Shown here: positions 1 through 8,801 of the stretch, piece after piece
Layout: each line of letters begins with the position of its first letter
Numbering within the stretch: the stretch's first letter is position 1
Position numbers and translations under genes: made by a program
From: Rickettsiales bacterium
GTDB taxonomy: Bacteria; Pseudomonadota; Alphaproteobacteria; Rickettsiales; UBA1997
Length of the DNA: 21,040 nt
Direction: 5' to 3'
Assembly: GCA_031289855.1 (NCBI GenBank)
Contig: JAITOR010000031.1
Location: 1-21,040 of the forward strand
The notes under the pieces: generated by a model
Databases searched by the model: none
What the model saw: the letters and a program-made list of their open reading frames with translations, nothing else
What the model was told of the DNA's origin: nothing

Positions 1-2421
1 AATGGTGAAAATCTTGATGACATATTGCCGGATGCATTTTCCGTTATTCGTGAGGCTTCTAATCGTGTTTTAGGAATGCGACCATTTGATGTGCAATTAA
101 TTGCTGGTATGGTTTTACATAATGGAGAAATTGCTGAAATGAAAACTGGTGAAGGTAAAACTTTGGCGGCGGCCTTGCCTTCTTATTTGAATGCATTGGA
201 AGAAAAGGGAGTGCATATAGTAACCGTGAATGATTATCTTGCTGAATGGCAAAGCAAACAAATTGCTAGAATACATAATTTTCTTGGAATAAGCGTGGGT
301 TGCATTTTAAGTGGCATGAATGAAAATGAGCGAAAACAAGCCTACAATGCGGATATAACCTATGGAACCAATAGTGAATTTGGATTTGACTATTTGAGAG
401 ATAACATGAAATTGTCTTTAAATCAAATGGTGCAACGACCTTTTAATTTTGCCATTGTGGATGAGGTGGACAGCATTTTAATTGATGAGGCTAGAACACC
501 GCTTATTATAAGTGGACCATCGGATGATAAATCGGAACTATATGTTAAAATAAATAATATAATTAAAAAAGTAGATGATAAAATATGTAATATCGATGAG
601 AAAGATAGACAGGTTTCTTTGACTGAGGAAGGTATGGAATGGATTGAAAAGCAATTTATAAGTGCTGGTATCATAAAAAATAAAGAGGAAATGTGGGGCA
701 TGGATAATATGATGGCAACCCATATTATGAACCAAGCATTAAAGGCACACAAACTTTTTAAAGAAGAGGTTGATTATATCGTAAGAAAGGGTGAAGTATA
801 CATCATAGATGAATTTACAGGTAGGATAATGGAAGGTAGAAGATTTAGTGATGGATTGCATCAGGCGTTGGAAGCAAAATCTAATGTGCAGGTGCAAAAT
901 GAAAATCAAACTTTAGCAAGTATTACCTATCAAAATTATTTTAGAATGTATCCAAAATTGTCAGGCATGACAGGAACCGCAACAACTGAGGCAGCAGAAT
1001 TTGAATTTATATATGGATTAAAAACCATTGAAGTTCCCACAAATAAACCCGTAATTAGAAAGGATGAGCAGGATGAAATTTACAAAACAAAACAGGGAAA
1101 AGATAAAGCAATTGTAAAACAAGTTAAAGATTGTTATGATAGAGGACAACCAGTGTTGGTGGGAACCATTAGTGTTGAAAAATCAGAGCATTATTCTAAA
1201 ATATTGAAGGCCAATAAAATTCCACATGAAGTTTTGAATGCAAAATACCATGAAAAAGAAAGTAAAACCATCGCTCAAGCCGGTAAAAGTAAATCAGTAA
1301 CAATTGCAACCAATATGGCCGGTAGAGGAACAGATATTATGCTTGGTGGTAATGCTGATTTTTTAATAAATGAAATTGAAGATGAAGAGGAAAGAAAAAA
1401 CAAAACATTTGAAATTAAAAAAGAAATTGAATTTGACAAACAAAAAGTTATTGAGGCTGGAGGATTGTATATTTTAGGAACCGAAAGACATGAAAGCAGA
1501 AGAATTGATAACCAATTAAGGGGTAGAAGCGGTAGACAAGGAGATCCCGGTGCATCAAAATTCTTTTTATCTATGGAAGATGATTTGTTGAGAATTTTTG
1601 GTGGTGAAAAATTAGGTGATATGATGGGAAAATTAGGACTTGCGGAGAATGAGGCAATTGTACATCCATGGATAAGCGGAAGTGTTGAAAAAGCACAAAA
1701 AAAGGTTGAAAATGCACACTATGAAACAAGAAAACAAGTTTTAAAATATGATGATGTGGTGAATGAACAAAGATTAATTATTTTTAATCAAAGAAAAGAT
1801 ATTTTAGCTGGCAACGATATAAGTGAGGAAATCAAATATATGGTTGAAACAAAAAATAATGAGTTTTTAGAAAAACATATACCAGACAAAATAAACAAAG
1901 ATGTATGGAATTTAAAATTCTTGAATGACGACTTGATAAGAGTGTATGGTGGAAATTTCGAAATAAAAGATGAATACAACAAAAACGAATTATTGGATTA
2001 CATTGATAGGAGGACACTCGATCTTTACTCACAAAAAGAAAAGCAATATGGTAATGAAATAATGCGGCATGTTGAAAAACAGGTATACTTGCTAACAATC
2101 GATAAATCATGGAAGGATCACCTAAGGAATTTAGATAATTTGAGACAAGGCATTGGCTATAGCGGCTATGCTCAAAAAGATCCAGTGTTAGAATATAAAA
2201 AAAAGGCATTTGAATACTTCGAAACTTTATTATCAAATATAAACGAAGAAGTTTTGATGAGATTGTTCCATATTTCAATCAATATACAAAATGCGATTCC
2301 ACAGCAAGAAAAAAAGGTCGTAGAGAGTAGTAGGGTAACGGAAAAAATAATGCGAAATGATCCATGCCCCTGCGGTAGCGGTAAAAAATATAAACATTGT
2401 TGCGGAAAAAATGAAAAATAA
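1..2421 (+). CDS. secA: Preprotein translocase ATPase SecA (5' end outside window)
   Basis: SecA is the cytoplasmic ATPase that pushes unfolded precursors through the SecYEG channel. The reading frame is open from base 1, so only about the first 50-60 residues and the start codon are missing; 806 residues are visible. Seen in order: the Walker A motif TGEGKT near residues 49-54 (about base 145-162), the Walker B-like DEVD and DEART near bases 460-495, the second helicase half with NMAGRGTDI and the GTERHESRRIDNQLRGRSGR block, the helical scaffold with YDDVVNEQR, and a C-terminal SEC-C zinc motif (CPCGSGKKYKHCC, bases about 2365-2403) that binds SecB and phospholipid in other bacteria. The insertion seen in some SecA proteins after IATNMAGRGTDI is short. 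All key motifs are intact and there is no frameshift. A terminator-like hairpin follows the stop codon. Confidence 0.98.
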   Translation, partial: NGENLDDILPDAFSVIREASNRVLGMRPFDVQLIAGMVLHNGEIAEMKTGEGKTLAAALPSYLNALEEKGVHIVTVNDYLAEWQSKQIARIHNFLGISVGCILSGMNENERKQAYNADITYGTNSEFGFDYLRDNMKLSLNQMVQRPFNFAIVDEVDSILIDEARTPLIISGPSDDKSELYVKINNIIKKVDDKICNIDEKDRQVSLTEEGMEWIEKQFISAGIIKNKEEMWGMDNMMATHIMNQALKAHKLFKEEVDYIVRKGEVYIIDEFTGRIMEGRRFSDGLHQALEAKSNVQVQNENQTLASITYQNYFRMYPKLSGMTGTATTEAAEFEFIYGLKTIEVPTNKPVIRKDEQDEIYKTKQGKDKAIVKQVKDCYDRGQPVLVGTISVEKSEHYSKILKANKIPHEVLNAKYHEKESKTIAQAGKSKSVTIATNMAGRGTDIMLGGNADFLINEIEDEEERKNKTFEIKKEIEFDKQKVIEAGGLYILGTERHESRRIDNQLRGRSGRQGDPGASKFFLSMEDDLLRIFGGEKLGDMMGKLGLAENEAIVHPWISGSVEKAQKKVENAHYETRKQVLKYDDVVNEQRLIIFNQRKDILAGNDISEEIKYMVETKNNEFLEKHIPDKINKDVWNLKFLNDDLIRVYGGNFEIKDEYNKNELLDYIDRRTLDLYSQKEKQYGNEIMRHVEKQVYLLTIDKSWKDHLRNLDNLRQGIGYSGYAQKDPVLEYKKKAFEYFETLLSNINEEVLMRLFHISINIQNAIPQQEKKVVESSRVTEKIMRNDPCPCGSGKKYKHCCGKNEK

Positions 2422-2450
2422 TCTTATGTTAAGATTTTTCCCGTTTTTTT
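2420..2450 (+). terminator. Probable terminator of secA
   Basis: A 7-bp perfect stem (AATCTTA at 2420-2426, TAAGATT at 2430-2436) with a 3-nt loop is followed by TTTTCCC and a run of seven T. It overlaps the secA stop and the stop codon of the convergent small gene. The stem is A+T-rich, so termination efficiency is uncertain. Confidence 0.6.
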
Positions 2451-2719
2451 ATATAGTTTAAAACTATTTTCATATCATCATTTGACAGATTTTTGCCAAC
2501 CTCCTCTTTGTCATTAAATTTCTCCTCCAATGGAATTATTTTTATCAATAAATTTGTTAATTTTGATACAGTTGACACCATATTTTCCTTACCTCCTATA
2601 ATAAATTTTATAAACTTCGTATTACTATCGTCATCATAATTGTTAACTTTATTTTCCAATATGTTTACAATTAAAGTGATTATTTTTCTTACTTTAGTTA
2701 AATCATTTTTTGTTTCCAT
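2429..2719 (-). CDS. Small helical protein, candidate phage/GTA terminase small subunit-like
   Basis: A 96-residue, highly charged and probably all-helical protein with no membrane segment. I place the start at the ATG at 2719 rather than the in-frame ATG at 2737, because a TATAAT box at 2731-2726 lies 6 nt before 2719 and transcription would begin at or near that ATG. The 2737 codon would lie upstream of the transcript. Seen in the protein: a central block with TKFIKFIIGGKENMVSTVSK leading into a leucine/isoleucine-rich helix and IPLEEKF, then a short C-terminal helix starting LSNDDMKIVLNYI. This layout (a GxKxxxV..L.KLT.LL.KL.PLE core and a C-terminal S.xDxxIIxxY helix) reminds me of small terminase-like proteins of alphaproteobacterial phages and GTAs, but that is an impression from memory. 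It has its own promoter of the shared TACTTCCC type, like the GTA tail gene in this window. Confidence 0.6.
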   Translation of the reverse strand: METKNDLTKVRKIITLIVNILENKVNNYDDDSNTKFIKFIIGGKENMVSTVSKLTNLLIKIIPLEEKFNDKEEVGKNLSNDDMKIVLNYIKKREKS

Positions 2720-2725
2720 ATTTAC

Positions 2726-2760
2726 ATTATAAATCATTTTGCATTAGTTGGGAAGTACTT
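2726..2760 (-). promoter_or_regulatory. Site A: TACTTCCC-N18-TATAAT promoter
   Basis: On the minus strand AAGTACTTCCC occupies 2760-2750, followed by 18 nt and then TATAAT at 2731-2726. Six nt later comes the ATG at 2719. There is no TTGACA-like -35; the TACTTCCC block takes its place. It has the same layout as sites B, C and D. It faces away from the RDD gene promoter, which overlaps it on the other strand. Confidence 0.6.
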
Positions 2761-2772
2761 TTAAAATAAATA

Positions 2773-2802
2773 TTGACTTATTTTTTAAAATGTAAATAAT
2801 AT
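2773..2802 (+). promoter_or_regulatory. Promoter of the RDD gene operon
   Basis: TTGACT (2773-2778), an 18-nt spacer and TAATAT (2797-2802) precede the ATG at 2806 by only 3 nt, with no Shine-Dalgarno. The transcript should be leaderless or nearly so. Confidence 0.45.
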
Positions 2803-2805
2803 AAT

Positions 2806-3312
2806 ATGAAATTTGAATTTAGAAATAAAGATTCATTATTTGCAACGCCTTTACAAAGGCTGGGGGCATATTTGGTTGATGGTCTTATTATAACCATCAT
2901 GTTTTTTTCGATAGGTAGTTTTGTGCCCATAGAATATCTTGACTTGAATATTTATAATGAAGAGGCGGTAATAAAAGAAGGTATCACAAGTTATGAAAAA
3001 AAACTCAATATGGAAAAATTATCAAAAGTGCAAAATTATTATTTAATTTTAGAAGTTTTGTATTTCATGCTTCTTTTAACAATGAAAAAACAGGCAAGTT
3101 TTGGAAATCAAATTTTTAAAATTATGGTGGTGCAAAATCAAAAAGTAAAATTGAATATACTTGATGTTTTTATAAGATGTATTTCGGTATTGATAAATAC
3201 TCAATTGTTCTTTCTTGGTTCTGTGACTTATTTTTTTAGAAAAGATGGTGCCTTGTTGCAAGACATTTTATCAAAAACGAGTGTAATAAAATTAAAAAAA
3301 AATGTTGATTAA
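2806..3312 (+). CDS. RDD family membrane protein
   Basis: A 168-residue integral membrane protein of the RDD family, whose biochemical role is generally unknown (ion or solute transport has been suggested for some members). Seen: the family-typical start, with PLQRLGAYLVDGLIIT at residues about 15-31, where R and D sit at the head of the first transmembrane helix. A second hydrophobic segment lies near residues 80-90 (YYLILEVLYFMLLLTM), and a region with FIRCISVLINTQLFFLGSVTYF near 122-145. The C-terminus, with KDGALLQDILSKT, matches the usual family ending. The gene overlaps the next one by 11 nt, so RDD, biotin ligase and the following gene form one operon. Confidence 0.85.
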   Translation: MKFEFRNKDSLFATPLQRLGAYLVDGLIITIMFFSIGSFVPIEYLDLNIYNEEAVIKEGITSYEKKLNMEKLSKVQNYYLILEVLYFMLLLTMKKQASFGNQIFKIMVVQNQKVKLNILDVFIRCISVLINTQLFFLGSVTYFFRKDGALLQDILSKTSVIKLKKNVD

Positions 3313-3979
3313 ACAAGATAATTACTTAAATTATAGCATTTTTGAATATGATATTTTGGATACAACAATGAATGAAATTAAAAAAAATCCAACAAATACC
3401 ATAATTATAGCCCAAACCCAAACAATGGGTAAAGGAAAAGCCAATAGAGTATGGAAAAGTGAAAACAATGGAAACTTGTATTTTTCAATGTCAATAAATG
3501 CCGATGCGAACTTAGATTATTCACAAATTTCATTTATCGTAAGTATTGCTTTAAGAAGCAATATTGTAAATTCAATATCAAAGTGGCCTAATGATATTTT
3601 GTTAAATGACAAAAAATGTTGTGGTTTAATTTTGGAAAAGGACAAAAATAATTTGATTATTGGAATTGGTGTAAATATAAACGAATATCCACAAGACACT
3701 AATTTCCTTGCGACTTCTTTAAAAAATGAAGGAATTATTGTGGAAAAATATTCTCTCTTGAGGGGATTTTTAGATAGTTTTAATTATTATTTAAATGTAT
3801 GGTTAGAGCAAGGATTTTTACCAATTAGAGAAGAGTGGTTGAAAAGATGTTATAAATTTGGTGGTGAAATCAAAGTAAATGATAGAGTTGGTATTTTTAA
3901 TGGTTTTGATAAGGATGGAACTTTACTTTTCAAATGCAATAACAAGATTGAATATATAAAGAGTGGTGATGTATTTTAA
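3302..3979 (+). CDS. birA: Biotin-protein ligase, HTH-less (class I)
   Basis: It attaches biotin to the acceptor lysine of biotin carboxylases or their carrier proteins, via biotinyl-AMP. The 225-residue protein lacks the N-terminal DNA-binding domain of E. coli BirA, so it is a ligase only and not a repressor. Seen: the adenylate-binding loop GKGKANRVW (residues about 43-51; the family has GRGRxGRxW, so one glycine is replaced by asparagine), LYFSMSI, the KWPND motif (near 96-101) followed by the CCGLILE strand, and GIGVNIN. A small C-terminal beta domain with a KVNDRVGIFNGFD-type ending is present. The ATG at 3302 overlaps the end of the RDD gene by 11 nt, and the stop overlaps the next gene by the same distance, which suggests translational coupling. 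Confidence 0.9.
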   Translation: MLIKQDNYLNYSIFEYDILDTTMNEIKKNPTNTIIIAQTQTMGKGKANRVWKSENNGNLYFSMSINADANLDYSQISFIVSIALRSNIVNSISKWPNDILLNDKKCCGLILEKDKNNLIIGIGVNINEYPQDTNFLATSLKNEGIIVEKYSLLRGFLDSFNYYLNVWLEQGFLPIREEWLKRCYKFGGEIKVNDRVGIFNGFDKDGTLLFKCNNKIEYIKSGDVF

Positions 3980-4631
3980 GATTCTATTTTTTGTTATTCT
4001 TCAATTACTTTTTGCTTGGCAAATTAGTGATATAAAGCCTACAATTTCTAATATGGAAGATGCTCCATCCATTGTGACCATAAAAGCATATTCAATGGGT
4101 GACGAGCAGTTTTATTTTAGATTAATGGGTCTACAAATACAAAATTCTGGCGATAGTTTTGGAAGATGGACCCCATTGAAAAATTATGATTACAAAAAAT
4201 TAACAAAATGGTTTAAAATGCTTGATATGATTGATAATAAATCAAATTATATTCCAAACATGGCCGCATATTATTTTTCTAATACAAAGAATCCAAATCA
4301 ACTTATGTATATTATAGATTACTTGGAACAATTTGCCGATAGAGATCCAAAAAACAACTGGTGGTGGTATTATCAAGCAACATTCATCGCAAATCATTTA
4401 TATAAAAACAATGATTTAGCAATAAAATTGGCAACAAAATTGAAGGAAAATTCAGGTATAAATGCTCCGTTGTGGACAAAGCAACTATTACCAATTATAC
4501 TTGCGAAACATGATAAGATGGATGAAGCAAATTATATTATGGGAAAAATTTTAAAAGAGTATGAAGAAAATGGAAACATTGGAGAAAGAGAGATTGAATA
4601 CATGAAATGGTTTATAAGAAGAGAAAAGTAA
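3969..4631 (+). CDS. Conserved alphaproteobacterial protein, N-terminal signal/anchor, TPR-like helices
   Basis: A 220-residue protein of unknown function. I chose the ATG at 3969, within the end of the ligase gene; two GTG codons lie just upstream in frame. The first 15-18 residues (MYFKILFFVILQLLFAW) are a hydrophobic signal peptide or anchor, so it is probably periplasmic or attached to the inner membrane. Seen afterwards: the SMGDEQFYFRLMGLQIQNSG block, NYDYKKLTKWFKMLDMID, a tryptophan cluster NNWWWYYQA near residues 119-127, and then helix pairs resembling degenerate TPR repeats (KNNDLAIKLATKLKENSG, MDEANYIMGKILKEY). From memory, similar proteins with the same GDEQFYFR and WWW blocks occur in Rickettsiales; no function is known to me. 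Confidence 0.75.
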   Translation: MYFKILFFVILQLLFAWQISDIKPTISNMEDAPSIVTIKAYSMGDEQFYFRLMGLQIQNSGDSFGRWTPLKNYDYKKLTKWFKMLDMIDNKSNYIPNMAAYYFSNTKNPNQLMYIIDYLEQFADRDPKNNWWWYYQATFIANHLYKNNDLAIKLATKLKENSGINAPLWTKQLLPIILAKHDKMDEANYIMGKILKEYEENGNIGEREIEYMKWFIRREK

Positions 4632-4735
4632 TGATGAAGTTGAAGGTTGCTGGTGATTAGGTCGTTTGGCAAATAAATTTATTTTACTTTTTAAATAAAA
4701 AAACGATACTTTATACATAAATAATATTTGTTTAT

Positions 4736-5170
4736 ATGATAAAAATTGCAATAGGAAATGATCACAGAGGTTACAAATTAAAAAAACTTATCACTGAAAA
4801 TTACAAGGATAAATTTGAGTTTATCGATTGTGGAACCGATGATATTAAATCAACTGATTTTCCAATTTATGCCCAAAGAGTTAGCAAAAAAATTCTTAAT
4901 GGAGATGTTAATTTTGGTGTTTTAATATGTAGTTCTGGTATTGGAATTTCAATTGCAGCGAATAGAAATAAAGGCATAAGAGCCGCATTATGTTTTAATA
5001 CCACAATGGCAAAACTTACAAGACAACACAATGATGCTAATATTTTATGCATGGGAGCAGATATGATAGGTGTTAGTGTGGCATTGGATATGTTTGAAAT
5101 ATTCTTCGCCACAGAAAATCTCACAGAAGAAAAATATCAAAAAAGAAACAAAATGTTGGATGAAGAGTAA
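4736..5170 (+). CDS. rpiB: Ribose-5-phosphate isomerase B (RpiB/LacAB family)
   Basis: It interconverts ribose-5-phosphate and ribulose-5-phosphate in the non-oxidative pentose phosphate pathway. At 144 residues it has normal family length. Seen: GNDHRGYKLK at the N-terminus (residues 6-15, substrate phosphate and active-site Asp-His), DCGTDD, the catalytic cysteine loop ICSSGIGISIAANRNKGIRAA (residues about 64-84), the later RQHNDANILCMGA block with the second active-site histidine, and a helical end. Sugar specificity among RpiB, LacA and LacB cannot be told from this, but an RpiB role is by far the most likely in such a genome. It is a single gene with 104 nt on the upstream side and 162 nt downstream. 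No Shine-Dalgarno precedes the ATG; a TAATAT box ends 8 nt before it. Confidence 0.88.
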   Translation: MIKIAIGNDHRGYKLKKLITENYKDKFEFIDCGTDDIKSTDFPIYAQRVSKKILNGDVNFGVLICSSGIGISIAANRNKGIRAALCFNTTMAKLTRQHNDANILCMGADMIGVSVALDMFEIFFATENLTEEKYQKRNKMLDEE

Positions 5171-5318
5171 AGCATAATATTTTCCTTATAGTAATCGCTT
5201 CTTATGTGGCGAAAAAATAAACCATAATTCAATTTCAATATTCAAATACTAAAAATTATTTAAATTTATAATTTATAATTTGCTTTTTTGTATTTTTCTT
5301 ATATTATGTCAATAAAAT

Positions 5319-5324
5319 TATAAT
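5319..5324 (+). promoter_or_regulatory. Probable -10 box of ileS
   Basis: TATAAT at 5319-5324 ends 8 nt before the ileS ATG (5333). There is no Shine-Dalgarno and no clear -35. It suggests a leaderless or very short-leader transcript. Confidence 0.4.
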
Positions 5325-5332
5325 TAACTATT

Positions 5333-7726
5333 ATGGCAAAGCAAAAATATTATCCCGATTTAGAGCAAAATCTCGAACTTTCGAAGATGGAAGAAAAAAT
5401 ACTGGAATTTTGGAACAAGAATAATATTTTTGAAAAATCGATTAAACAACGAGATGATAATGCTGATTATGTTTTTTACGATGGCCCTCCATTTGCAACA
5501 GGACTTCCGCATCAAGGACATTTAATTGCTAATTATACAAAAGATAGCTTTGCACGATATCATACAATGCTTGGAAAAAAAGTTGAAAGAGTTTTTGGAT
5601 GGGATTGTCATGGCTTGCCTGCCGAAATGGGTGTAGAAAAAGAAACAAAAATAAGTGGTAGAAAGGCCATTGAAGATTATGGAATTGAGAAATTCAATAA
5701 TCTTTGTCGTCAGTATGTGCAAAGATATGTTGATGAATGGAAATATTATGTAAATCGCTCTGGTCGTTGGGTTGACTTTGACAATGGATATAAAACCATG
5801 GATTTAAAATACATGGAAAGCACTTTATGGGTGTTCAAACAATTATATGATAAAGGATTAGTATATGAAGATTTTAGAGTTATGCCATATTCTTGGACGT
5901 GCCAAACTCCGTTGTCAAATTTTGAAACAAAACAAGATAATTCATACAGAGAAAAGGCTGATAAAGCCGTAACCGTTAAGTTTGAAATATGTGAAAAATT
6001 TTTTGATGGACGAACGGATGTTTTTGCCCTCGCATGGACTACAACTCCTTGGACACTACCTTCGAATCTTGCATTGGCAGTAAATAAAGATGTTGATTAT
6101 GTGATGGTTGCCGTAGAAAATCCAAAAAAACAATATCTCATTTTGGGAAAGGATGCTCTGCAAAAATATAAAAAAGAAATACAGGGTGAAGTTATAGAGG
6201 AATTTAAAGGTGAAAGATTACTTGGAGTACATTACAAACCACTTTTTGACTATTTAACAGATTTAAAAGATGTGCAAAATTCAAATAATGCCTATAGTAT
6301 CTTACATGGTGATTTCGTTTCAACTGCTGATGGCGTTGGTATAGTGCATATGGCACCTGGTTTTGGTGAAGATGATAATGTGGTGTGTAAAAAGGCTGGA
6401 ATTCCTACCATTTGCCCCGTGGATGATGCTGGTAAATTTGTTGATCCAATTAGTGATTATGTGGGAATACAAGTTTTTGAAACAAACGATCCAATCATAA
6501 TATCTTTAAAAGAAAAAGGACAATGGATAAAAACAGAGCAAATAATTCACAATTATCCTCATTGCTGGCGAACTGATGCTCCCTTAATTTATAGAGCAAT
6601 GCCATCATGGTATGTAAATGTGGAGAGTTTTAAGGATAAGTTGGTAAAAAATAATGAAGATATAAATTGGATACCAAATCATGTAAAATATGGACGATTT
6701 GGAAAATGGCTTGAAGGTGCAAGAGACTGGAGCATTACACGAAATAGATTTTGGGGATGTCCTGTGCCAGTATGGAAAAGCACTGACCCAAAATATCCAA
6801 GAATTGATGTATATGGTTCAATTGCTGAATTGAAAAGAGATTTTGGGGTAGATGTCAAAGATTTACATAGGCCTTATATTGACGAATTAACTAGACCCAA
6901 TCCTGATGATCCAACTGGTAAATCAAAAATGATTAGAGTAACGGATGTAATGGATTGCTGGTTTGAAAGCGGTTCAATGCCATATTCTCAACTTCACTAT
7001 CCATTTGAAAATAAAGAGTATTTTGATAAAAATTTCCCTGCAGATTTTATTACGGAAGGAGATGGGCAATTACGAGGTTGGTTTTATGTTTTGCTTGTGC
7101 TTTCAACCGCTATATTTGATAAAGCAACCTTTAAAAATTGCATATCATATGGTGTGGTGGTGGATGAAACTGGTAAAAAATTATCAAAACGACTTGGAAA
7201 TTACACCAACATCAAAGATGTTTTTGATTTATATGGCAGCGATGCTTTGCGATGGTTTATGCTGAAAAGTCCAGTATTAAAGGGGGAAGAATTAAGAATG
7301 GATAAAGAGGCAAAAGATATAAAAGACACTTCAAGAATGTCAATTCGTCCAATATTAAACTCATTTAATTTTTTCTGCATGTATGCAAATAGTGATGGAA
7401 TTAAAGGCGAATTAGTTGAAAAATCAACAAATGTGATGGATATTTATATATTGTCAAAAATGAAAATTTCGGTGGAAAATATCAAAAAAGCAATGAATGA
7501 ATACACTCCATCTGTGGCTTGCAGAGAGAGTGAAGAGTTTTTTGAAACATTAAATAATTGGTATATTAGACGAAATAAGGATAGATTTTGGAAAAGCGAA
7601 ATAGATGGCGACAAAGTTGAAGCATATAATACATTATATACGGTTCTAATCACCATGTCAAAAGCAATCGCACCATTATTACCATTCACGACTGAGTTTA
7701 TATGGAGAGGCTTGAATAGTAAATAA
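5333..7726 (+). CDS. ileS: Isoleucyl-tRNA synthetase, C-terminally truncated
   Basis: It charges tRNA-Ile with isoleucine. Seen: the N-terminal catalytic start, the HIGH-type motif in PPFATGLPHQGHL (residues about 51-63), WDCHGLPAE, the inserted editing domain with AWTTTPWTLPSNLALA near residues 230-250 and GDFVSTADGVGIVHMAPGFGEDD near 325-345, the return to the Rossmann fold with DCWFESGSMPY and GDGQLRGWFY, and the KMSKS-type motif KKLSKRLGNY near residue 614. The architecture is the eukaryote-like (type 2) IleRS known from Rickettsiales. Those enzymes are roughly 1050-1100 residues long; this one stops at 797, in the anticodon-binding helical domain (NNWYIRRNKDRFWKS ... LLPFTTEFIWRGL). About 250-300 C-terminal residues are absent and are not encoded downstream, because a convergent gene begins at the very next base. 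The rest is free of frameshifts and well conserved, so it is probably still used. Confidence 0.95.
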   Translation: MAKQKYYPDLEQNLELSKMEEKILEFWNKNNIFEKSIKQRDDNADYVFYDGPPFATGLPHQGHLIANYTKDSFARYHTMLGKKVERVFGWDCHGLPAEMGVEKETKISGRKAIEDYGIEKFNNLCRQYVQRYVDEWKYYVNRSGRWVDFDNGYKTMDLKYMESTLWVFKQLYDKGLVYEDFRVMPYSWTCQTPLSNFETKQDNSYREKADKAVTVKFEICEKFFDGRTDVFALAWTTTPWTLPSNLALAVNKDVDYVMVAVENPKKQYLILGKDALQKYKKEIQGEVIEEFKGERLLGVHYKPLFDYLTDLKDVQNSNNAYSILHGDFVSTADGVGIVHMAPGFGEDDNVVCKKAGIPTICPVDDAGKFVDPISDYVGIQVFETNDPIIISLKEKGQWIKTEQIIHNYPHCWRTDAPLIYRAMPSWYVNVESFKDKLVKNNEDINWIPNHVKYGRFGKWLEGARDWSITRNRFWGCPVPVWKSTDPKYPRIDVYGSIAELKRDFGVDVKDLHRPYIDELTRPNPDDPTGKSKMIRVTDVMDCWFESGSMPYSQLHYPFENKEYFDKNFPADFITEGDGQLRGWFYVLLVLSTAIFDKATFKNCISYGVVVDETGKKLSKRLGNYTNIKDVFDLYGSDALRWFMLKSPVLKGEELRMDKEAKDIKDTSRMSIRPILNSFNFFCMYANSDGIKGELVEKSTNVMDIYILSKMKISVENIKKAMNEYTPSVACRESEEFFETLNNWYIRRNKDRFWKSEIDGDKVEAYNTLYTVLITMSKAIAPLLPFTTEFIWRGLNSK

Positions 7727-8794
7727 TTAATTGTTATTTATTTCAACAATTACAATTTCAACAGGACTTCCAATTTTAATAGGTGGTCCCCATCCAGCCA
7801 ATCCAGAACTTGTAATCAATGTGCTTTTTCCTTTATCTAATTGTCCGTAAGGCTTTTCATACATCTTTTTTACCACAAGATTAAAAGGAAACATTTGGCC
7901 ATTATGAGTATGACCTGACAATTGCAAATCTGCACCTTGTTCCATTGCTTCATCAAAAAATTTTGGATTATGATCTATCAAAAGCATAAATTTGCTTTTA
8001 TCAATTCCTTGCATGATTTCACTTACCTTTTTCCTATTATGGTTAGTTTTATCTTCCCTTCCAATCAAGTAAAAACCATCAATCAATATATATTCATCCA
8101 ACAACACATTGATACCAGCATTTTCAAGTCTTTTAGCCCCCTCAATGTGATCTTTTCTATAATAATCATGATTTCCCAAAACGGCAAAAGTTTTCACTCC
8201 ACTATTGGAGAAAAAATCACTATATTTGTCAAAATTTTCAATCCTCCCCTCAATTATATCGCCGCCAATTATCAAATAATCAACTTTTTCAGTTTTTATT
8301 TTTTCAATGGCGGAATGCATAAGTTTAGGAGTCATCATCAAATCTCCAAAATGCAAATCACTGATAAATGCAATTTTTTTGTTTATATTTTTCGAAGTAT
8401 GAATTTTATATCTTGTAAATGTAGGAAAATAAGTATTTACATGACCCAATAAGGCAATTACAATCGCCAAAGAAACAGCAACAATTACAGCCTTTTGCAT
8501 ATCAAAATTAATAAATGTATTTGCAATTTTTAGAGCAAACACCATAAAAAACATATATAGGAAAATTATAAATATGAAAAACAACACTCTATCATAAATT
8601 CTATGTTGCGGCAAAAACATGGTTGCAAGCAAAATCCATGAACTTTGTCCCAAAATAATAATTGCCACATGCGCCCAATATTTGTAAGTTTCATCCGCAA
8701 TGAGTTGAGATAAAACTTGCCTAAAAACAACTTCGGATGTCACATAAAACATTGCAAAAACAAACAAAAGAATTAAAATCATACTAAACCTCAT
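7727..8794 (-). CDS. Membrane-anchored calcineurin-like metallophosphoesterase
   Basis: A 355-residue protein of the YkuE/YaeI-like group, which in other bacteria includes lipid-related phosphoesterases. The substrate here is unknown. The N-terminal 120-125 residues hold four or so hydrophobic helices (starting MRFSMILILLFVFAMFYV). The catalytic domain follows, with all metal-binding motifs: SDLHFGD (near residue 145), GGDIIEGR, LGNHDYY, the DHNP histidine motif and SGHTHNGQ near residue 298. The catalytic face is predicted at the membrane surface. The gene converges on ileS, the stop codons being directly adjacent (7724-7726 and 7727-7729); a weak 7-bp A+T hairpin spans the junction. A canonical promoter places the ATG 7 nt after the -10, so the mRNA is probably leaderless. 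Confidence 0.88.
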   Translation of the reverse strand: MRFSMILILLFVFAMFYVTSEVVFRQVLSQLIADETYKYWAHVAIIILGQSSWILLATMFLPQHRIYDRVLFFIFIIFLYMFFMVFALKIANTFINFDMQKAVIVAVSLAIVIALLGHVNTYFPTFTRYKIHTSKNINKKIAFISDLHFGDLMMTPKLMHSAIEKIKTEKVDYLIIGGDIIEGRIENFDKYSDFFSNSGVKTFAVLGNHDYYRKDHIEGAKRLENAGINVLLDEYILIDGFYLIGREDKTNHNRKKVSEIMQGIDKSKFMLLIDHNPKFFDEAMEQGADLQLSGHTHNGQMFPFNLVVKKMYEKPYGQLDKGKSTLITSSGLAGWGPPIKIGSPVEIVIVEINNN

Positions 8795-8801
8795 ATTGGA
8801 T

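Noticed and set aside
1832..2278. 148-codon minus-strand ORF opposite secA
   Set aside because: It lies wholly antisense to the conserved SecA helical domain, has low-complexity His/Phe/Leu-rich composition and no promoter or ribosome site. It is a shadow of secA.
7922..8452. 176-codon plus-strand ORF opposite the metallophosphoesterase
   Set aside because: The minus strand carries all catalytic motifs of a complete phosphoesterase; the plus-strand frame is its shadow.
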